Assembly: GCF_000002075.1 (NCBI RefSeq)
Contig: NW_004797517.1
Span: 494,996-558,995, forward strand
Source of the DNA: Aplysia californica
Lineage: Eukaryota > Mollusca > Gastropoda > Aplysiida > Aplysiidae
DNA length: 64,000 nucleotides
Reading direction: 5' to 3'
The position numbers were made by a program, and so were the translations under genes. The notes beneath the pieces were generated by a model. The model was not told where the DNA came from and searched no databases. It saw only the letters and a program-made list of their open reading frames with translations. Below, piece by piece: positions 43,201 through 57,600 of the stretch (positions are counted from its first letter, which is position 1; each line of letters begins with the position of its first letter).

Positions 43201-46200
43201 GTCTTTGTTGGTGTTGTTGTTGGTTTATATTTCGTTTGTAATTTTATTTTGTCACTGATTTTGTACAAGGGTGACAATACAACGAAATGTATCAGACAAG
43301 GAAGACCGAGTGCCATGTTAAAACATGGCACATGGATCGCCACCACTTGGAGAACGAGCGACACTTCTGTAACAAGTTCATGTTGACGCCCTTTGTTACT
43401 TCGTTACTGACTGGGTAAACAGTGACCACTCATCTCACTTACGATTTGTGTATGAATTCTGGGCGGAGCTTATGGGTTATGAGGGATTACACACTTACTT
43501 CACCAGCAGCTGATAATTGGTAGCTATTGTCAACAGTGGGAGGGGCCTACGTAACATGATCGGTTGAAGGAACCACCTAACAACAACGACAGGTGATTGA
43601 ATTATGACGGCTAGGGGCCAAAGCACAAATTTATGACAAAACATAATGGAGTCACTAAGGTGACCGTTTTAGACAGGTATTATTGCTTAGTATGATAGGG
43701 GTTGTGTGTTAAATTATGGTGGCCGCGGCCGCGTTGGACAGGTGCCCGTTTTACACAGTTAAATTATATAGAAAAAACGCAAGGGGGGAAATGGAAAGTG
43801 ACCGTTTGTACAGGTGGCCGTCTTATAGAGGTGGCCGTCAGGGCAGGTTCGACTGTATTTTTGTACCGATTTTTTTTTGCCAACCACTTTTTAATTCTCA
43901 TCCTATTTGCATAAAACTTTCAGGAAACTTTCACTTCAGAAAAGTAAAGTTGCAGAGAGAAGAAAATTAGACATTTTAAAAAATAATTTAATTTACAATA
44001 GATTATGTAATCTACAGTACATCAAATCTCACAAGCCTCCTACCTAAAATTTTGTAATAAGAAAAGGTACACTCTCACCAAATTAGAGAACATTTGGTCA
44101 AGAAATTAAAAAACCTTGTGGAATTATTTATGTTTATTTTAAAGGTAGCTTCTGTTTCCATAGCAACTGTAGCAAGAAAACATAACTTCAAAAGGCTTAT
44201 ATAAAGATCCCACCATTTCTAAATAACTTGGGAGGCATCATGGTGAAATCAGGCAATCATCTAAATTATGAAATCAAAGACACTGGCATTTTTCCACTGG
44301 TTTGGCAACTTACCCATTTTTGTTTTTTAGGCTCCACACCTTTTCTCCCCATTTAATAATACATTTCACTGTGGATTTCACTGAAAAGCTTTAAATAAAA
44401 GCACAAAATATGTAAAATTTCCAGTTATCAAGGACTCTCAAACTATGGAAGACACCAAACTCTGGCGGCCATTTTCTCACTAATTTTATCTCCTTCAATC
44501 GGTAATAAGTTAATTTCTCGACATCTATTTTTAAGATAGATGGGTACTTTTTTCATTGAACACAAGAAAATGAACAAGCTTTAAGATGATATTAATTACT
44601 CTACATGCCCAAAAATTGAAGAGAGCCTGATTCAACCTGGTTGTGACACATTTTTGTAATTAGATTCTATCTCAAGTTTTTGTTTTTAAAAATGGATCTC
44701 AAAGGTCACCCCTATCCTTAAAGACAGTCTGAAACACACAAGTACTCTCTACAACAAGAAACTGAAATCGTACTCAGATATAAAAAAGCCAATACCTTTG
44801 GTTCCAGATCAGAGACATAAACTGTGCGCCTTATCTCCTCAATCACATTTGCATCTGTAGAGGCTGGCAAAGGAGGATACTGCGGAAGTCCAAGCGAAGT
44901 CAGCCTAGGATCATTTGTTGTGATCACTTGATTTGAGCCAGTTCCAGTAACCTGTGTAACAGGAATAATATCAGTCCCCACAAAGTGAATACTACGTAAT
45001 GGTCAAAATGTAACTGACTGAACAGACTGATCTTTGGTCAATTAAGTTCTTAACCCTTTGAACCCTGACCTCCCGAGACTACCATCCCCTTCTGCCTGAG
45101 CGATTCTCATTTTCATATCATTTTCAGAATCACATTCCATATCCTACTCAGGGTAGTCCTCATCACTACAAGTGTCATTCAGAAAAATCTTCAAAATAAC
45201 AATGTCCTGTGTAGAAAACATATGTAGAAAACACTGTTTTCTGGGCACGTTTTGTCACTGGCGGGCCGATTTGGGGATACGGTCTCGCCCACCAGTGTAC
45301 CAGTGGCTAGGCATAAAGGCAATTTTAAGCGCCAACGGTGTACACGAGGCAAGGGCTCAAAAGGTTAATAAAGACTCTATTGTTATGGCTAAACTATTAT
45401 ACATCAAGCTTTCATCAAATGACTTCACTAATGAACTGCAAATCACACCAAATTTATCAACAATCTGTCACTCTGAGGTTAAAGTAAAGGTGAACAACAC
45501 AAAGCTGATTAGATTGAGAAAATGCTTACTTGACTGACAACATTTGCTGGCCAGGTAGGTTGACCTGGCAGCATTCCCGCCACGGCTTGTGGTGTCAGCT
45601 GCAAAGCAGTACTTTCATCTGGTATCTTCCCTGAATCACAAACAAAAATAAAGAAGCATCAATATCGATGAATATGGTACATTAAATTATATTAACAGAC
45701 CTGCCAACATCCTATAGACAGAAATAGGGAAAATCCCAACCTTTTCAAGGCAGAAATAGGGAAAATGCCCACGAAATTCTTTTACCCATAACCAAATACT
45801 CTTATCTCTCTATACACTTTAAAGTACTGTTTAAGTAGACACCGTGGATCACACTTCATTCATGCTTTTAAGCACCAATAAAATCAGTATCAGCAAATTT
45901 AAGAGAGAAAATAGATTTTTCATTTAAATGGCTCCAAATAAAAGGGAACATTTATTCAGACCAAGGGAAAGGCAGTCTGAATTAAGGAATTTCCCTACAA
46001 AATAGGAAAGGTTGGCAAGTCTGTATTAACTTCCTCTGCACAGTACACTCATGACATCTCAGTTCTGCACATTTAAAGAAAAAAGATTATTTACAAAGTC
46101 CTTCTATCCAATTTTTCTGCACATAAATCATATCTGGAACAAGGAATTAACCTAGAACTAGATAAACAACACTTTGGTACAAGCATTCCTGTCTCATCTA

Positions 46201-46341
46201 TCTGTAATGGAACACTAAATTTATGTTATCAGTTTTGGTCATTTACTTGTACATTACGGTTCTCATTTCCTTGCTATTTTTAAGATGTTTCATTAATTTC
46301 TTACCCTATTCAATTAATAAATTTGTGTTCTTTCACACTGA

Positions 46342-46375
<34 letters not shown>

Positions 46376-49300
46376 TGCATTTATATAGCGCATTTCCACA
46401 AAGAAGTGCTCAATACGCTGTACAATAATACAAAAAACATATGAAGCGCACATCTCTCTCTCTCTCTCTCCAGTACATCCTTGAGTAAAGACAATCCCAC
46501 AAAGCTTACCCAGACACCCTCGCACACATTGATGAATTCAGTCATAAATTCTTACATAACAGAACAGCATGAATAAATGATACTGAGAGAACATAATAGA
46601 TACTGAGAGAACATAATAATATTTGTATTGGGAATGTCGGAAATTACAGATTGAAGCAGGACTGAAACAAATGAGTTTTAAGTGCTGATTTAAATTTTGA
46701 CAAAGCAGTGGACTCCCATAGATGAGCTGGTAAAGCGTTCCACAAGGAGGAGGCGTGGTGTGAAAAAGCTCTCCCTCCGAATCTCTGACTTTTGCTTTGG
46801 ACAGGTCTTAAAAGTCTTTTCGTCGCCGATCTTAAAGGCCAAGATGGCATATATTCGATGACCATGTCACAAAGATATGATAGTGCAATGTTGTTGACGC
46901 ACTTAAAACAAAGAACAATTATTTTGTGCTGAATTCGTGCTTTCACCGGGAGCCAGTGTAGTTGAATTAGCATTGGTGTTATATGCTCTTTGAGAGATTT
47001 CTTTAATATTATGCGAGCAGCATAAAGACAACCCAAGTGTATTAAATAGTACTTATAACAAAAAGCATGTTTTATGAGAGTGAGTTATATAGCTTATAAT
47101 TTGAGTAAAAATACTAGATATGACTCTGGACTTAAGACAGCCTATTAAATTATATAACCTTTTTAAAGGTGACACAGAGTTCAGCCAAACACAACCCTCA
47201 GCCCCATTCAGGAGCATAGGCCAACATCTCAGCTTTTATGCAATATAACTACCTGTAGGAAGCTTTAATTGTGTGTTCATTCTTTAAAGGACAAGTCAAA
47301 GATCTCTATTGACTGCTGATCTTCTACTCTGAACTTGGGAAATCAATTCCGAAATCATAAATTTAGAAAACTGGACTGAGTGTAAAGTTTCCCAAGAAAG
47401 CCAACCCATCAAGCTATAATAGCTGGAGAGAACAGTAACTGAACTGGTGCACTGGACCCTTAGCTTATAACTGGAGAGCCTTGAAGTTCATGACAACATA
47501 CTATTCATGTGTGTCACGACGCGGTGAAATCAGGCGCTCGTCAATTTTTGGGCATGTTGAGTTATTGGTATCATCAGAAAGCTTATTCACTTGTTTTGCT
47601 TTCAAAGAAAAAAATACACCCATCTATCTTTAAAAGAAGCCAAGAATCTTCGATCGAAGGAGGTGAGGTCGCCTGGTTTCAGTGGTGAAATTAGAGAGAA
47701 AACGGTCGGTCGCAAGATTTGGTTACTCCAATAGCTTAGGTTATGTTGTGCCTTCAATTAACTTTTTTCAATAAAATTGACATGGCAAAAATTGTTTGGG
47801 ATTGACACTAAAGGGGTTTAGCCAAAAAATGAAAATTGATAAAAATTGCCTAACTGCTAACTGGCAGAAAAATGCCTGTTTCTCCGATTTTGTTATTTTG
47901 ACGAGCGCCTGATTTCCCTACATTGTCTCACATACTGTTGCATTGACATCAGGACACACAAACAAACTAATATAAGATGACACAAACAGTCCAACTGTTT
48001 TGAGGTGAGCACAGGCAAGACTACACTGTAAAATGAACAATACAACAATGCAGTTGGTCCATTAAGAAGACAGAAGTTCAAGAATTTACAGATATGACAA
48101 ATACCAATAACAGAAATTCAGAGGCTGAAAATTGAGCTAGGACCTCAAACACCAACATTTATATTTGCAGTGCCTAGAAGCATGCAGAAATCCCTAATAA
48201 ATATTATTTGGAGGCCTTACGCACATCACAATGAAAAGACAACTTAGAAGGCTCAAAACAATACCAGTCCACTGTTGGGACTTTCACTTTCTCTGTATGT
48301 CAGGAAAGACTGTCCCTTCATTGCTTTCTGTTTCAAAGCTTTGATAAAAGTAACACAAAATCCTGTTTGTTTGAAAACTTTGATAAAAGTAACACAAAAT
48401 CCTGTTTGTTTGAAAGCTTTGATAAAAGTAACACAAAATCATGCTGACTTAGAAGTACACGAAAAATCATCCTTTAATTTTCACCACAAAAATGAATTTT
48501 CAATACGCAAACACAAATGGTTTTCAAAGTCTCATCAATCTTTGTATACAACTCAAAGTCTTTTGAAACTTACCATCCATTACAGGAACAATCATGAGGG
48601 CACGGTCAACAAAAACTGTGCTGCTCAGGTGTAAAGCTACCCCTGTGGTAGTGGCATCCTCGAACTCAATGTATGCCACTCTAGCTGTGACAATAGAAGC
48701 ATCGATGGACCTGTGAATGAATAATAGAAAAATTATATGTACAAAAGGAAAGAAAAAGAGTGAACATGAAACTCAGTATAAGAACCGCTTTGGAAAACCC
48801 TGGACTTTGACTGTACCGGTACTATACATTACTCTCCACCCAAGATTCCGACGCAATTCCATTCGCAAAAGATCCCGCTGTTTAAAAAAAAGGAAATTTA
48901 CAGCAAAAAAGTCACCCCCTAAGATCTCGCTCTAAAATACTACATTCGGCTAAGATCCCGCACTTCAGATCATTTATGGAGCAAAAACCACGCCAGTGCA
49001 GCTGACTAATCAAGCAGCGAAAATTTGCGATCATTGTACTGCTCCTTGCATCGGAGATCATCCACTCTCGTGAATAAGATCACATCTGTTCTAAGTCCCA
49101 ATGACTGGATACAATGTTTGCCCCGGATGGGGTCATGCCAAGGTGTGAACTCATCGAAGCCATTATTTTCAAAAACCTCACACATTTGAGCCCTCCACCT
49201 AAACTTAACATCACATGTGAGGTGGGATACGTGACAATGACATGCCTCTAAAGCCATTGTGATTGGTCATGAAGGATACCACTATTTGCCCACCTTAAGT

Positions 49301-51639
49301 CATAAACCCGCCACGGGGTCATGTCAATACATGTCGAAGTAAGGGGGGATCATTTTACCTTTACAGTGGAATCCACTTATAACGAGTCCTGAAATAACAA
49401 GAAGTCTGTTATAAAGACACTATTCTAAAACCCCGTTTTTTTTCTCCTTTATCTTTGTAGATAAAATACTGTTATAACGCAATCAGACAAACACGCGAGT
49501 CAGTTATAGCAGACTATAGCTGCTGTTGTGCACAGCGCATAGGCCATTTATTCATTATATATATATGTAAAACCTCGCCAGTTGAGAAAATTGGTTATCT
49601 TGCGAAACAAAGAATGGGAAAGCCCACGTGTGCCAACAATGAAGGCCGGATCCAATGAGTTGGGAGAGTGTGGCATGCACAGACATTAGCAGACGCATCG
49701 TGTGATAGGCCAGCCTAGTCTAGATTATCTGGGCTTACCATGCCTCTCACTTCTCCGAAGCAGGATGGATAGGTTATTGTGCTGTACTGTGATGGACGGA
49801 GCGAACGTGTCACGTGGGCGGGGTGTGGTGGGGTTGGAGACAACACAGCGGGCGAGTTAGCCTAGAGAACTTTCTTTCTGATCGCCAATGCCGAGCTGTC
49901 AACATCGCTAACGCTAGAGAAAGACACCTGATTCGATTTTTGATCAAGTAAGACTTAAAGGCATTAAAGGTCATGTTGAACCAAATCATTATCAGGGGAG
50001 ACTACAAAAAGAAATAAACCGAAAAGCAGACTCAATGATTAGGCCTACTTTACTATTTCCCTTGAATTTATTACTAGATCCCTTATAACGAGAATCTTGC
50101 TATAACGGACATTTGGAACCGGTCCCCTCCCTCTCGTTATAACAGGATTCCAGTGTATATCAATTGGGGGCCTGCACTGCAGCTTCTACTTCTCCCCCTG
50201 ACAATTCGGCTTCAATCCTGTTCCCTTTTTAAGATCCCGCATTTTCCTTGTTCCTAAGTACCAGGATCTTAGGCAAAGACACTATCCTACCTACCCACAA
50301 CTACAACTGGTGCTACTATCAAGAGCAATTTTTCAAAGATTGAAGCATTCCATGGCACAAACATCAAATTATGGGAAGATACAATTTGGGGCATGCATGG
50401 CAAAAATTAAAATTCTCATTAATGTGACATGTCATGATATACCACAGTCACTACCATACCGCAACATGATAATAACAATACTGTTATAATATAACACTGA
50501 CTATAACTTATGAGGATATACTTTCACTCCTGTCTCATGCTCGGGTATTAGTCATGACCGCTTTGCCTAAAAAATCAATTGTTTAGTTTAGTGGTCAATC
50601 TATAACTTGGCTCTAATTACACAAATGTGAATGTGTTATTTTGACAATCCTTGTCAAAAAAAAAAAGAAGATATATTTGATAGTATTTTTGGCACTAAGT
50701 TATTATTCATTCATAACTATTATGACAGAAAAAAGTAATTTTATCAAAAATTAATGAAGATTTTCATATATCAAGCCAATACTTTTTAGACTATTTTAGA
50801 AAGCTGTTTGCTGTCTCAAATATAACCTCAGCCTAGCTGAAGAAAGGAACTTTAAAATTCATAAATTTGTGACATCATGTTTATGAACGAACTTTTCAGT
50901 CTGTCATTTAAGCCAGATTACATCAAGACAATTGCATAGCTTTGGCAATTACTGAGCCTGTCAGAGTAAACATTAGGCTATTTATAATATACATGGATGA
51001 GGATGTTTCAAAAGTTACTTCTTCATAAAGTTGATTTTAGACCTCATTTATTCATTTGTGACACCCGCGAATCTCACTTTTTGGCAAAGGCCAATCAATT
51101 TGGTTTGAAATTTTCTTGAAAATTAATGACTTGCGACAGTTTTAATGACTATATATGAAGTGTGATCTGCAGCAAAAATTACCGCAGTTTGACCCCAAAG
51201 CAGTGCATTAGTGTGCGGAAGTGAAAGTAAAAACAGTAAATTTTTACTTTTAAACACATGAAGCTAGAGAGCACCTAACACACCCCTGTGATTGGCCCAA
51301 ATATAGAGATGACGTATTTCCATCATCTATTTTTGTCGTCTTTCGGGGTCTCCCTCTCAAATTGACTAGATCTATCACTATCACCTTTTATAATTATTCT
51401 TTCATCGTCATAATAATAATGATCTTTATTTCCATTTTGTGTAAGAAATATACAATTGGAATACATTTTGGTATTGCTCAGCCATTCCACACACTCTCAA
51501 TACATTAGAATATTATATTCTCAAGCACACACATCAAACATACATCCACATACACACACAAACACACACACATGAACAAAGGAACGGGAAGATTCACACA
51601 TGCATGCACACACGGGCATGTAAGCAGATACACAAGCAT

Positions 51640-51673
<34 letters not shown>

Positions 51674-54600
51674 CAAAGATATGTGTATATTTAATTTGTA
51701 CGTAAATGTACCCTTTCCAGTTTATATTCATACTTATAATTACACTTGTCACCTTCTATTTTTTTTTGATAGAGGGTTTTACGGCGCTCGCAACTGCATA
51801 AGGCCATATGAGCGCCAAGGGGTGGGTGTCAACAGAGAAGTCCTTACAGGGAATCAGATTTACTCTGCTCACCTCTCTAGCTTTAACAGCACAAGGTCTG
51901 CTTCGACTATCAAGGCACCCTGGAAATAGCGGGTAACAAGAGAGTGACAAACATACAATAGAAGAAGAGGAAAACCACAATAGTAAAGATGAGGAAAGAA
52001 AAAGCAGCAGGGAAACTGCTGCAGATCCTGATCAGGCACAGTTACAAGCGTGAAATGATGAATCAGCCCATTTACAATTCTACTGTGCTTGAACGAGAAA
52101 TGTCCCCCCTTTGGGAATGGCCTAAAGACACTATTCGTTTTGATCCAAGTTATTTGAAAAAATAATGACGTCTTCAATCAAACTATCCTACTATATTCCA
52201 TAGTTTTCTAGTATATTCACCAGGGACACCCCGAAAGACAAAAATAGATGGTGGAAATAGTCATCTCTAAATGTCGACCAATCACAGATGTGCTAGGCAC
52301 ATGCGGATAACTTTAGAACCACAGATATACGCCATTGGCCGATATTTATAGTAACAGCCATATTGTTTGACGTCATTGAGGGATTCCCACTTTGTTGTCG
52401 TTCACGGTGGCAACAGGACCGCAAAGCACTATAGCAGTAATATAGTGTAAAGCGCATAGAGCCTGCTGTTGAGCGGGGATTTGCGCTATACAAATGCTAT
52501 CTATTATTATCTATTATTTTAGCAGTATTTTTAAAGCCTGTAGCCTACAGTGGCGTGGTGGCGGAGTGGTTAGTGCGCTTGCCTCCAAAGCAGAAAGTCC
52601 AGGTTCGAGCCTCGGTTCGGCCACGGATTTTTTTTGTCAGTCAGCTACTCCCGTGCTTAACAACCATATTGATAGCGATGCCCGCCGCCGTGCCTGCGTA
52701 ACTCTGTTTTGGTAATTTTTGTATCTCTTTCCCTCGTTCTTTCTCCCAATCTGACAAACCTAGAAGCCTCTTACTTTAGCATCTCATTCTAAAGATCATC
52801 TTAAGACTAACAAGACGATCCTTTTTTCGATCTGGAAATCTCAGTTTCTATAGCATTTACGCATTTTCTGGTACAAGTGTTTTGTTAACCTAATGTTGCA
52901 TTTTAAATTACATTCCATTTTGGAGTTTATTATCTCAAAAGCCAAACTCAGATTTTCACTCAGATTTCTGTGCTTCACTTGAGACAGCAATACTTTTAAC
53001 TGTGTGAGCAAGTGTTATTTGTGGGAAGTGAATGTGTGATTTTATAATGATTTTTTAAAAATAGGTACCCCCTCCCCTGTGCCTCACTCGGACATGATCT
53101 TTCATTTCTCTTCATAAATATCGCATTATTTTTCCAACATTTCTCTATATATCTATTTTTGGGGAATATTTTAGCCCAGTTAAGAAATGGAGAAACATAC
53201 AGAGGATTCGCATTTTCAAAAGCTGCACAAACTTTGCAGATGAGAACTTGTGGTGGCAGAACAGTGTCAGTCAAGCAAAAGGCACAGAAAAGGCGACCCC
53301 TGCAGTGTTCTAAATTAGCGTCGGACACTCTCTTTGCCTTTGATGTTAGCTTAACAATGGACTCACAGACAGTACATTCAAAAACAATCTGCAAGCTTGC
53401 GTGGACAATATAAGACATATATATGGAGTTGTGGGGAGAAACTAAATGGGGAGATTAGACATCTAGAAGCTGTTTATCTTTCAGACCATTCAAGTTCAAA
53501 AAGGGGTCTAAATCTAAAAATAAATACATACCGTCAGTTGGCACGCATTTGGCCTAAAATTGGACAACCAGACAATTATGCGATAACCTGGAATGCTGTC
53601 TGCTAAACAATTCCGTTCAGCATTGTTTTGTTTTCAAGTTCAACAATTTTGAGCAGAATCAGACACCTGTGTGAGCAGAAATAATCCATTTCATCTCCAA
53701 AGGTAAGAACCGCATTCAGCCATTACGGCTTGCAGATGTGCAATGCGTCTTTGGAAATAACCTATTGGTTCTATAATCGTACCCGCAGGATTCGTTTCGC
53801 ATTTTCATTCAGTTTATAAGGTGTCTAGTTACTGCCACAAACCATTCGCTGCTCTTTGTTGTAAAAATTGGCGCCCGTAGGGGGGTGACGGTATGGGGTA
53901 CAATTTTTTTATGGATGTACCCCATACCGTCACTATATTTTTTACATGGTGCGTGACTTGGAAAAATAGTTATTTCTTGACGGACTATGGATGGCATCTT
54001 AGAATTTTAGATTTTTTAGTTTCTATGATTTGATATAGATAGAATCTACAGATCTATTTAGACACGGATTCATTGGAAAATGAGCGACTTTAGATTTTTC
54101 TTTTTTAATGTTTGAAACAAATTTATATGAAGGAAACTCTATCCCGTTGTATGTAATGATGATGATGATGATGTTCCTCTGTCCAATGTATACACATGTT
54201 GTGATGATGTTCTTCCAGTCACTGTTTCCACATGTTGTGATATTGTTCCAGCTCCTACTGCTTCTGTTTCAGAAGAAGAACTTGCTGGCCCTCCCCCAAC
54301 TGCCCTTGTCTCTAGTTGTGAGTGGTCAGTTGATGCCCTAGACTTTTCTACCACAGGTCTGGAATTATCGGGGATTGAATGTACCTCCGAGGACTTCCTG
54401 GATCCTGCAGCAGAGTTTCAGCTACCTTTGGTTTCAACACCAGCTCGGGGTCCTGTGGATAACCAGGACCATGACTATTGTCTGCCTGAGCAGGCATTGA
54501 GACCATTGGAAGATGAAACTCTGGTGACACCCCAAGCCCCCCAAAAACTGCCTCAGGACAACACTTTTGCTTTGTCCTTGACAAGCTAATTGATCACGCC

Positions 54601-57600
54601 ATTGCCACTGGATGGATGGCATCAGACATGCATTGGTCCGCCGTTGCCATTGGCACAAAATCGAACCTATGGAGAACGAGGGGGCATACAGAAAGTACCT
54701 TGATTTGTAAAATCAACTCATTCCTGCCCCCTTGTTCGTCGACCTGCCCATACCAACAAGCTGGAACTCTAAGGTTTCAACACAGAGAAGCAGGCTCAGG
54801 CCCCTAAGTAGGTCTTATGGGCAAAGTACGAAGAAATTGGAAGAAGAGAAGAAAAAGGAAGAAGAGGAAGAGAAAAAGGGAGAGACAGGGCTTGAATTAG
54901 GTGTTCAAGAGGGCAGGCAAAAATTGCCTAGGTGTGGCCTAAAAATCAGAGGGCATCGAGGCAATTTGCTAGGGCACCAAGGCAAAATTCACAGGGGATC
55001 ATTTTATTGATTAAAGTTGGTAATACCGGGTCATGCATCACAGCGTTTATAACAATACAATTTATTCTTACTCTCTATAAAAGTATAAAGTTATTGGAAC
55101 ATTATAGAATTTGTAAAATTATGAATGAAAAGTAAGTAGAATCTAAATCACAGTAAAATCACATCAAAACAAAAGCACTAAAAGTCACAGTTTTAAATCA
55201 GACGATCACAATTGCATCTCACATAAATGCCTTTATGACTACCCCTCATTGATTGGATTAAAACGCATAATGTGTATGACTGTTGGAAATAGGGCACAAT
55301 AGAAAACAGTGAATGATTTGACCAATTAGAGGTAAGACATTGATCATTAATGAGATTCAAACAGAGTGGTTTTCAGGCGGTGTAGTGATAAAATGAAAAC
55401 AAATTTTGAACTTGCATGTAAGAAAATGAGGAGTGAAAACAACTTATGAACTTGTATGGGAAAAAAAGAATGAATAACTAAAAACCTTTGTTAAACAGTT
55501 ATTAAATGAGGTTATGACTCTATGTTGAAAACAAGTTTTGAAAATATGACTTAAAGTATGTTGTATAAAAAAGACCTAAACAATCAGCATGTCATATGAC
55601 TTAATGACTGGATCAGAATATTGAAAATATGTTTGGCACACACAATATAGAAAAAGACTGGCTTACTTACTGAGGTTTGGTTATCATTGGTGTGAGTGTG
55701 TTTGCACTAGCCTTGACAAAATTGACACAATTGTCAAGCTGAGCAGTGTCTGACTGAAGTTTTGATGAGATTTCTGACAACTCCGACAGGATGTCTTCAT
55801 ACCCCCCCCCCCCCCCCCTTTTCCTCACGTGTATCTTTGAAATAAAAAAATAAATAATTTCCCCCTATTCCGGAGTCCCATACTTCGCGGCGACCAGACT
55901 TTAAATGAACTTTGGTAACCCCAACAACCGGTGCTCACACGATGCCGTATCTTGTGATGTAGGTTCAATGACCGGTCACGATGGCGAACCCGACAAAACG
56001 CTTGTACATTGTATAACTTTCTTTTCTTTTTTTTTCCACAACTGACAGCACAGGACAAATTATATTGATTTATTTTCATGGCGTCACATTTTTAAAAATT
56101 AAAAACAAGGGCACGGCAAAAATTGCCGCGGTTGACCCTGTGATTTTAAGGGCATTGCGGTTGCGATGATTGCGGCAAATTGCAAAGGTACCAAGGCAAA
56201 TTGCCGCGGTGCCACGGTCTATTACAAGCCCTGAAGAGAAAAGAGGAGAAAAGTTAACGAAGTTGGAGTAGCAGAGAGCAGCTTAGGGAAGAAAAAGAAG
56301 AAACAATAGGGAAATGAAGTGGGTGTAAGGGAAGGATGATGAAGCTAAAGAGAAGAAAAGGAGAGAGTGAGGAGGGGGAAGAGGATGAAAAGGAGGTGGG
56401 ATTGGTTTACAACGATGACCGCTCCGCAGTTTGTTGTGATACATGTAGAAGAGTAAAATGAAGCATTCATGTACTTGTGTGTGAGTAAAAGATGTTCAAA
56501 AGTGAGTTTGTTGTGATATGTGAGGAAGAGTAAAATGAAACATTCATGTACCTATGTGTGAGTAAGATGTATTTGAGTCTGTTCTGGTGGTTGTTCTTAT
56601 AAATATGTCAATAAACATTAGACATAAACATTAATGATTAGTTCTGTCTTAGGCCCACTGTACAAAAGGAGTTCGTCTTTGCTTCTTTCCTCTTTTCAAA
56701 CGCCTAGATATCTAGTTGTGCTTCAATTTGGGTGTGCTGGTATGGGGTGTAGTGGGTGACGGTATGGGGTACATGCCATGACAGAAACCCCGACACGTGA
56801 CGGTATCATACCGGGTATGGGGTACATCTCATGACATGCGTCAAGTCTCGGTTAGGGGTCTTCTTTATACACTATCTGACCCCACGCCTACAGGAAAGGC
56901 TGGCCTCTCAACAAAACGAAGTTTTGGGTCGACGTTTTTGAAAGAGCCGAAGTTATGGTAATTCAAAAGTTCACTTCCGGAAATAGTCATCACAAAACAC
57001 TAAGGTGACGGTATGCCGTACAGGGGCTCTATCTAGATCTAAAATCTAGGTTACGGAATTCAATGTGATCTTGTAGTTCCGTTCGTTAAAGACCACAATC
57101 CATTTGTTTACTTCCAAGGAAGAAATCCAGAAGTCTTGAAATGAAGAATAAAAATACTATTTGAATTAGGCTACACAAAGAGCAGGGATGCAGCCTAACT
57201 GCAAAACATCAAATTAGGATAAAATTCAGGGGGGCATGCCCCCCTGAACCCCCCCCACCTCCATATTTTTATTAGGTCAGGGGTCAAGCCCCCCTGAAAC
57301 CCCCCTACTCTTGACTTTAACGAACGAAACTACAAAATCGCCCAGAATTCCACCCTCTCTAGATCTAGATCTAGATCTAGAATCTAAGCCTGAGCCAATT
57401 GTAAGATAAAGTAGAGATCGACAGTAAAATATTAAAAATTAGATTTAGACAGCTAGAATCTAGATTTCTAGATCTAGTCTAGATCTAGAATCTAGAGTCT
57501 AGGGGCTATAATTATTATTAATTTATAAGATACAAAAACAATATCTCTGTACTGTAGACTAGATCTAGATCTAGAATCTAGATTAATCATCATGTAATAT

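Larger units (their letters stand above)
51287..52295. mobile_element. Unassigned element with long terminal inverted repeats
   Basis: Left arm 51287-51356 and right arm 52217-52295 pair: CTGTGATTGG, AGAGATGAC, TATTTCCA, CATCTATTTTTGTC and TTTCGGGGT in order on opposite strands. An R2 copy sits inside. Target duplication not found; the true edges may be wider. Confidence 0.6.

Noticed and set aside
52546-52620. A genuine tRNA gene
   Set aside because: Boxes A and B are present but the acceptor and anticodon stems do not pair, and the sequence runs into a SINE body.
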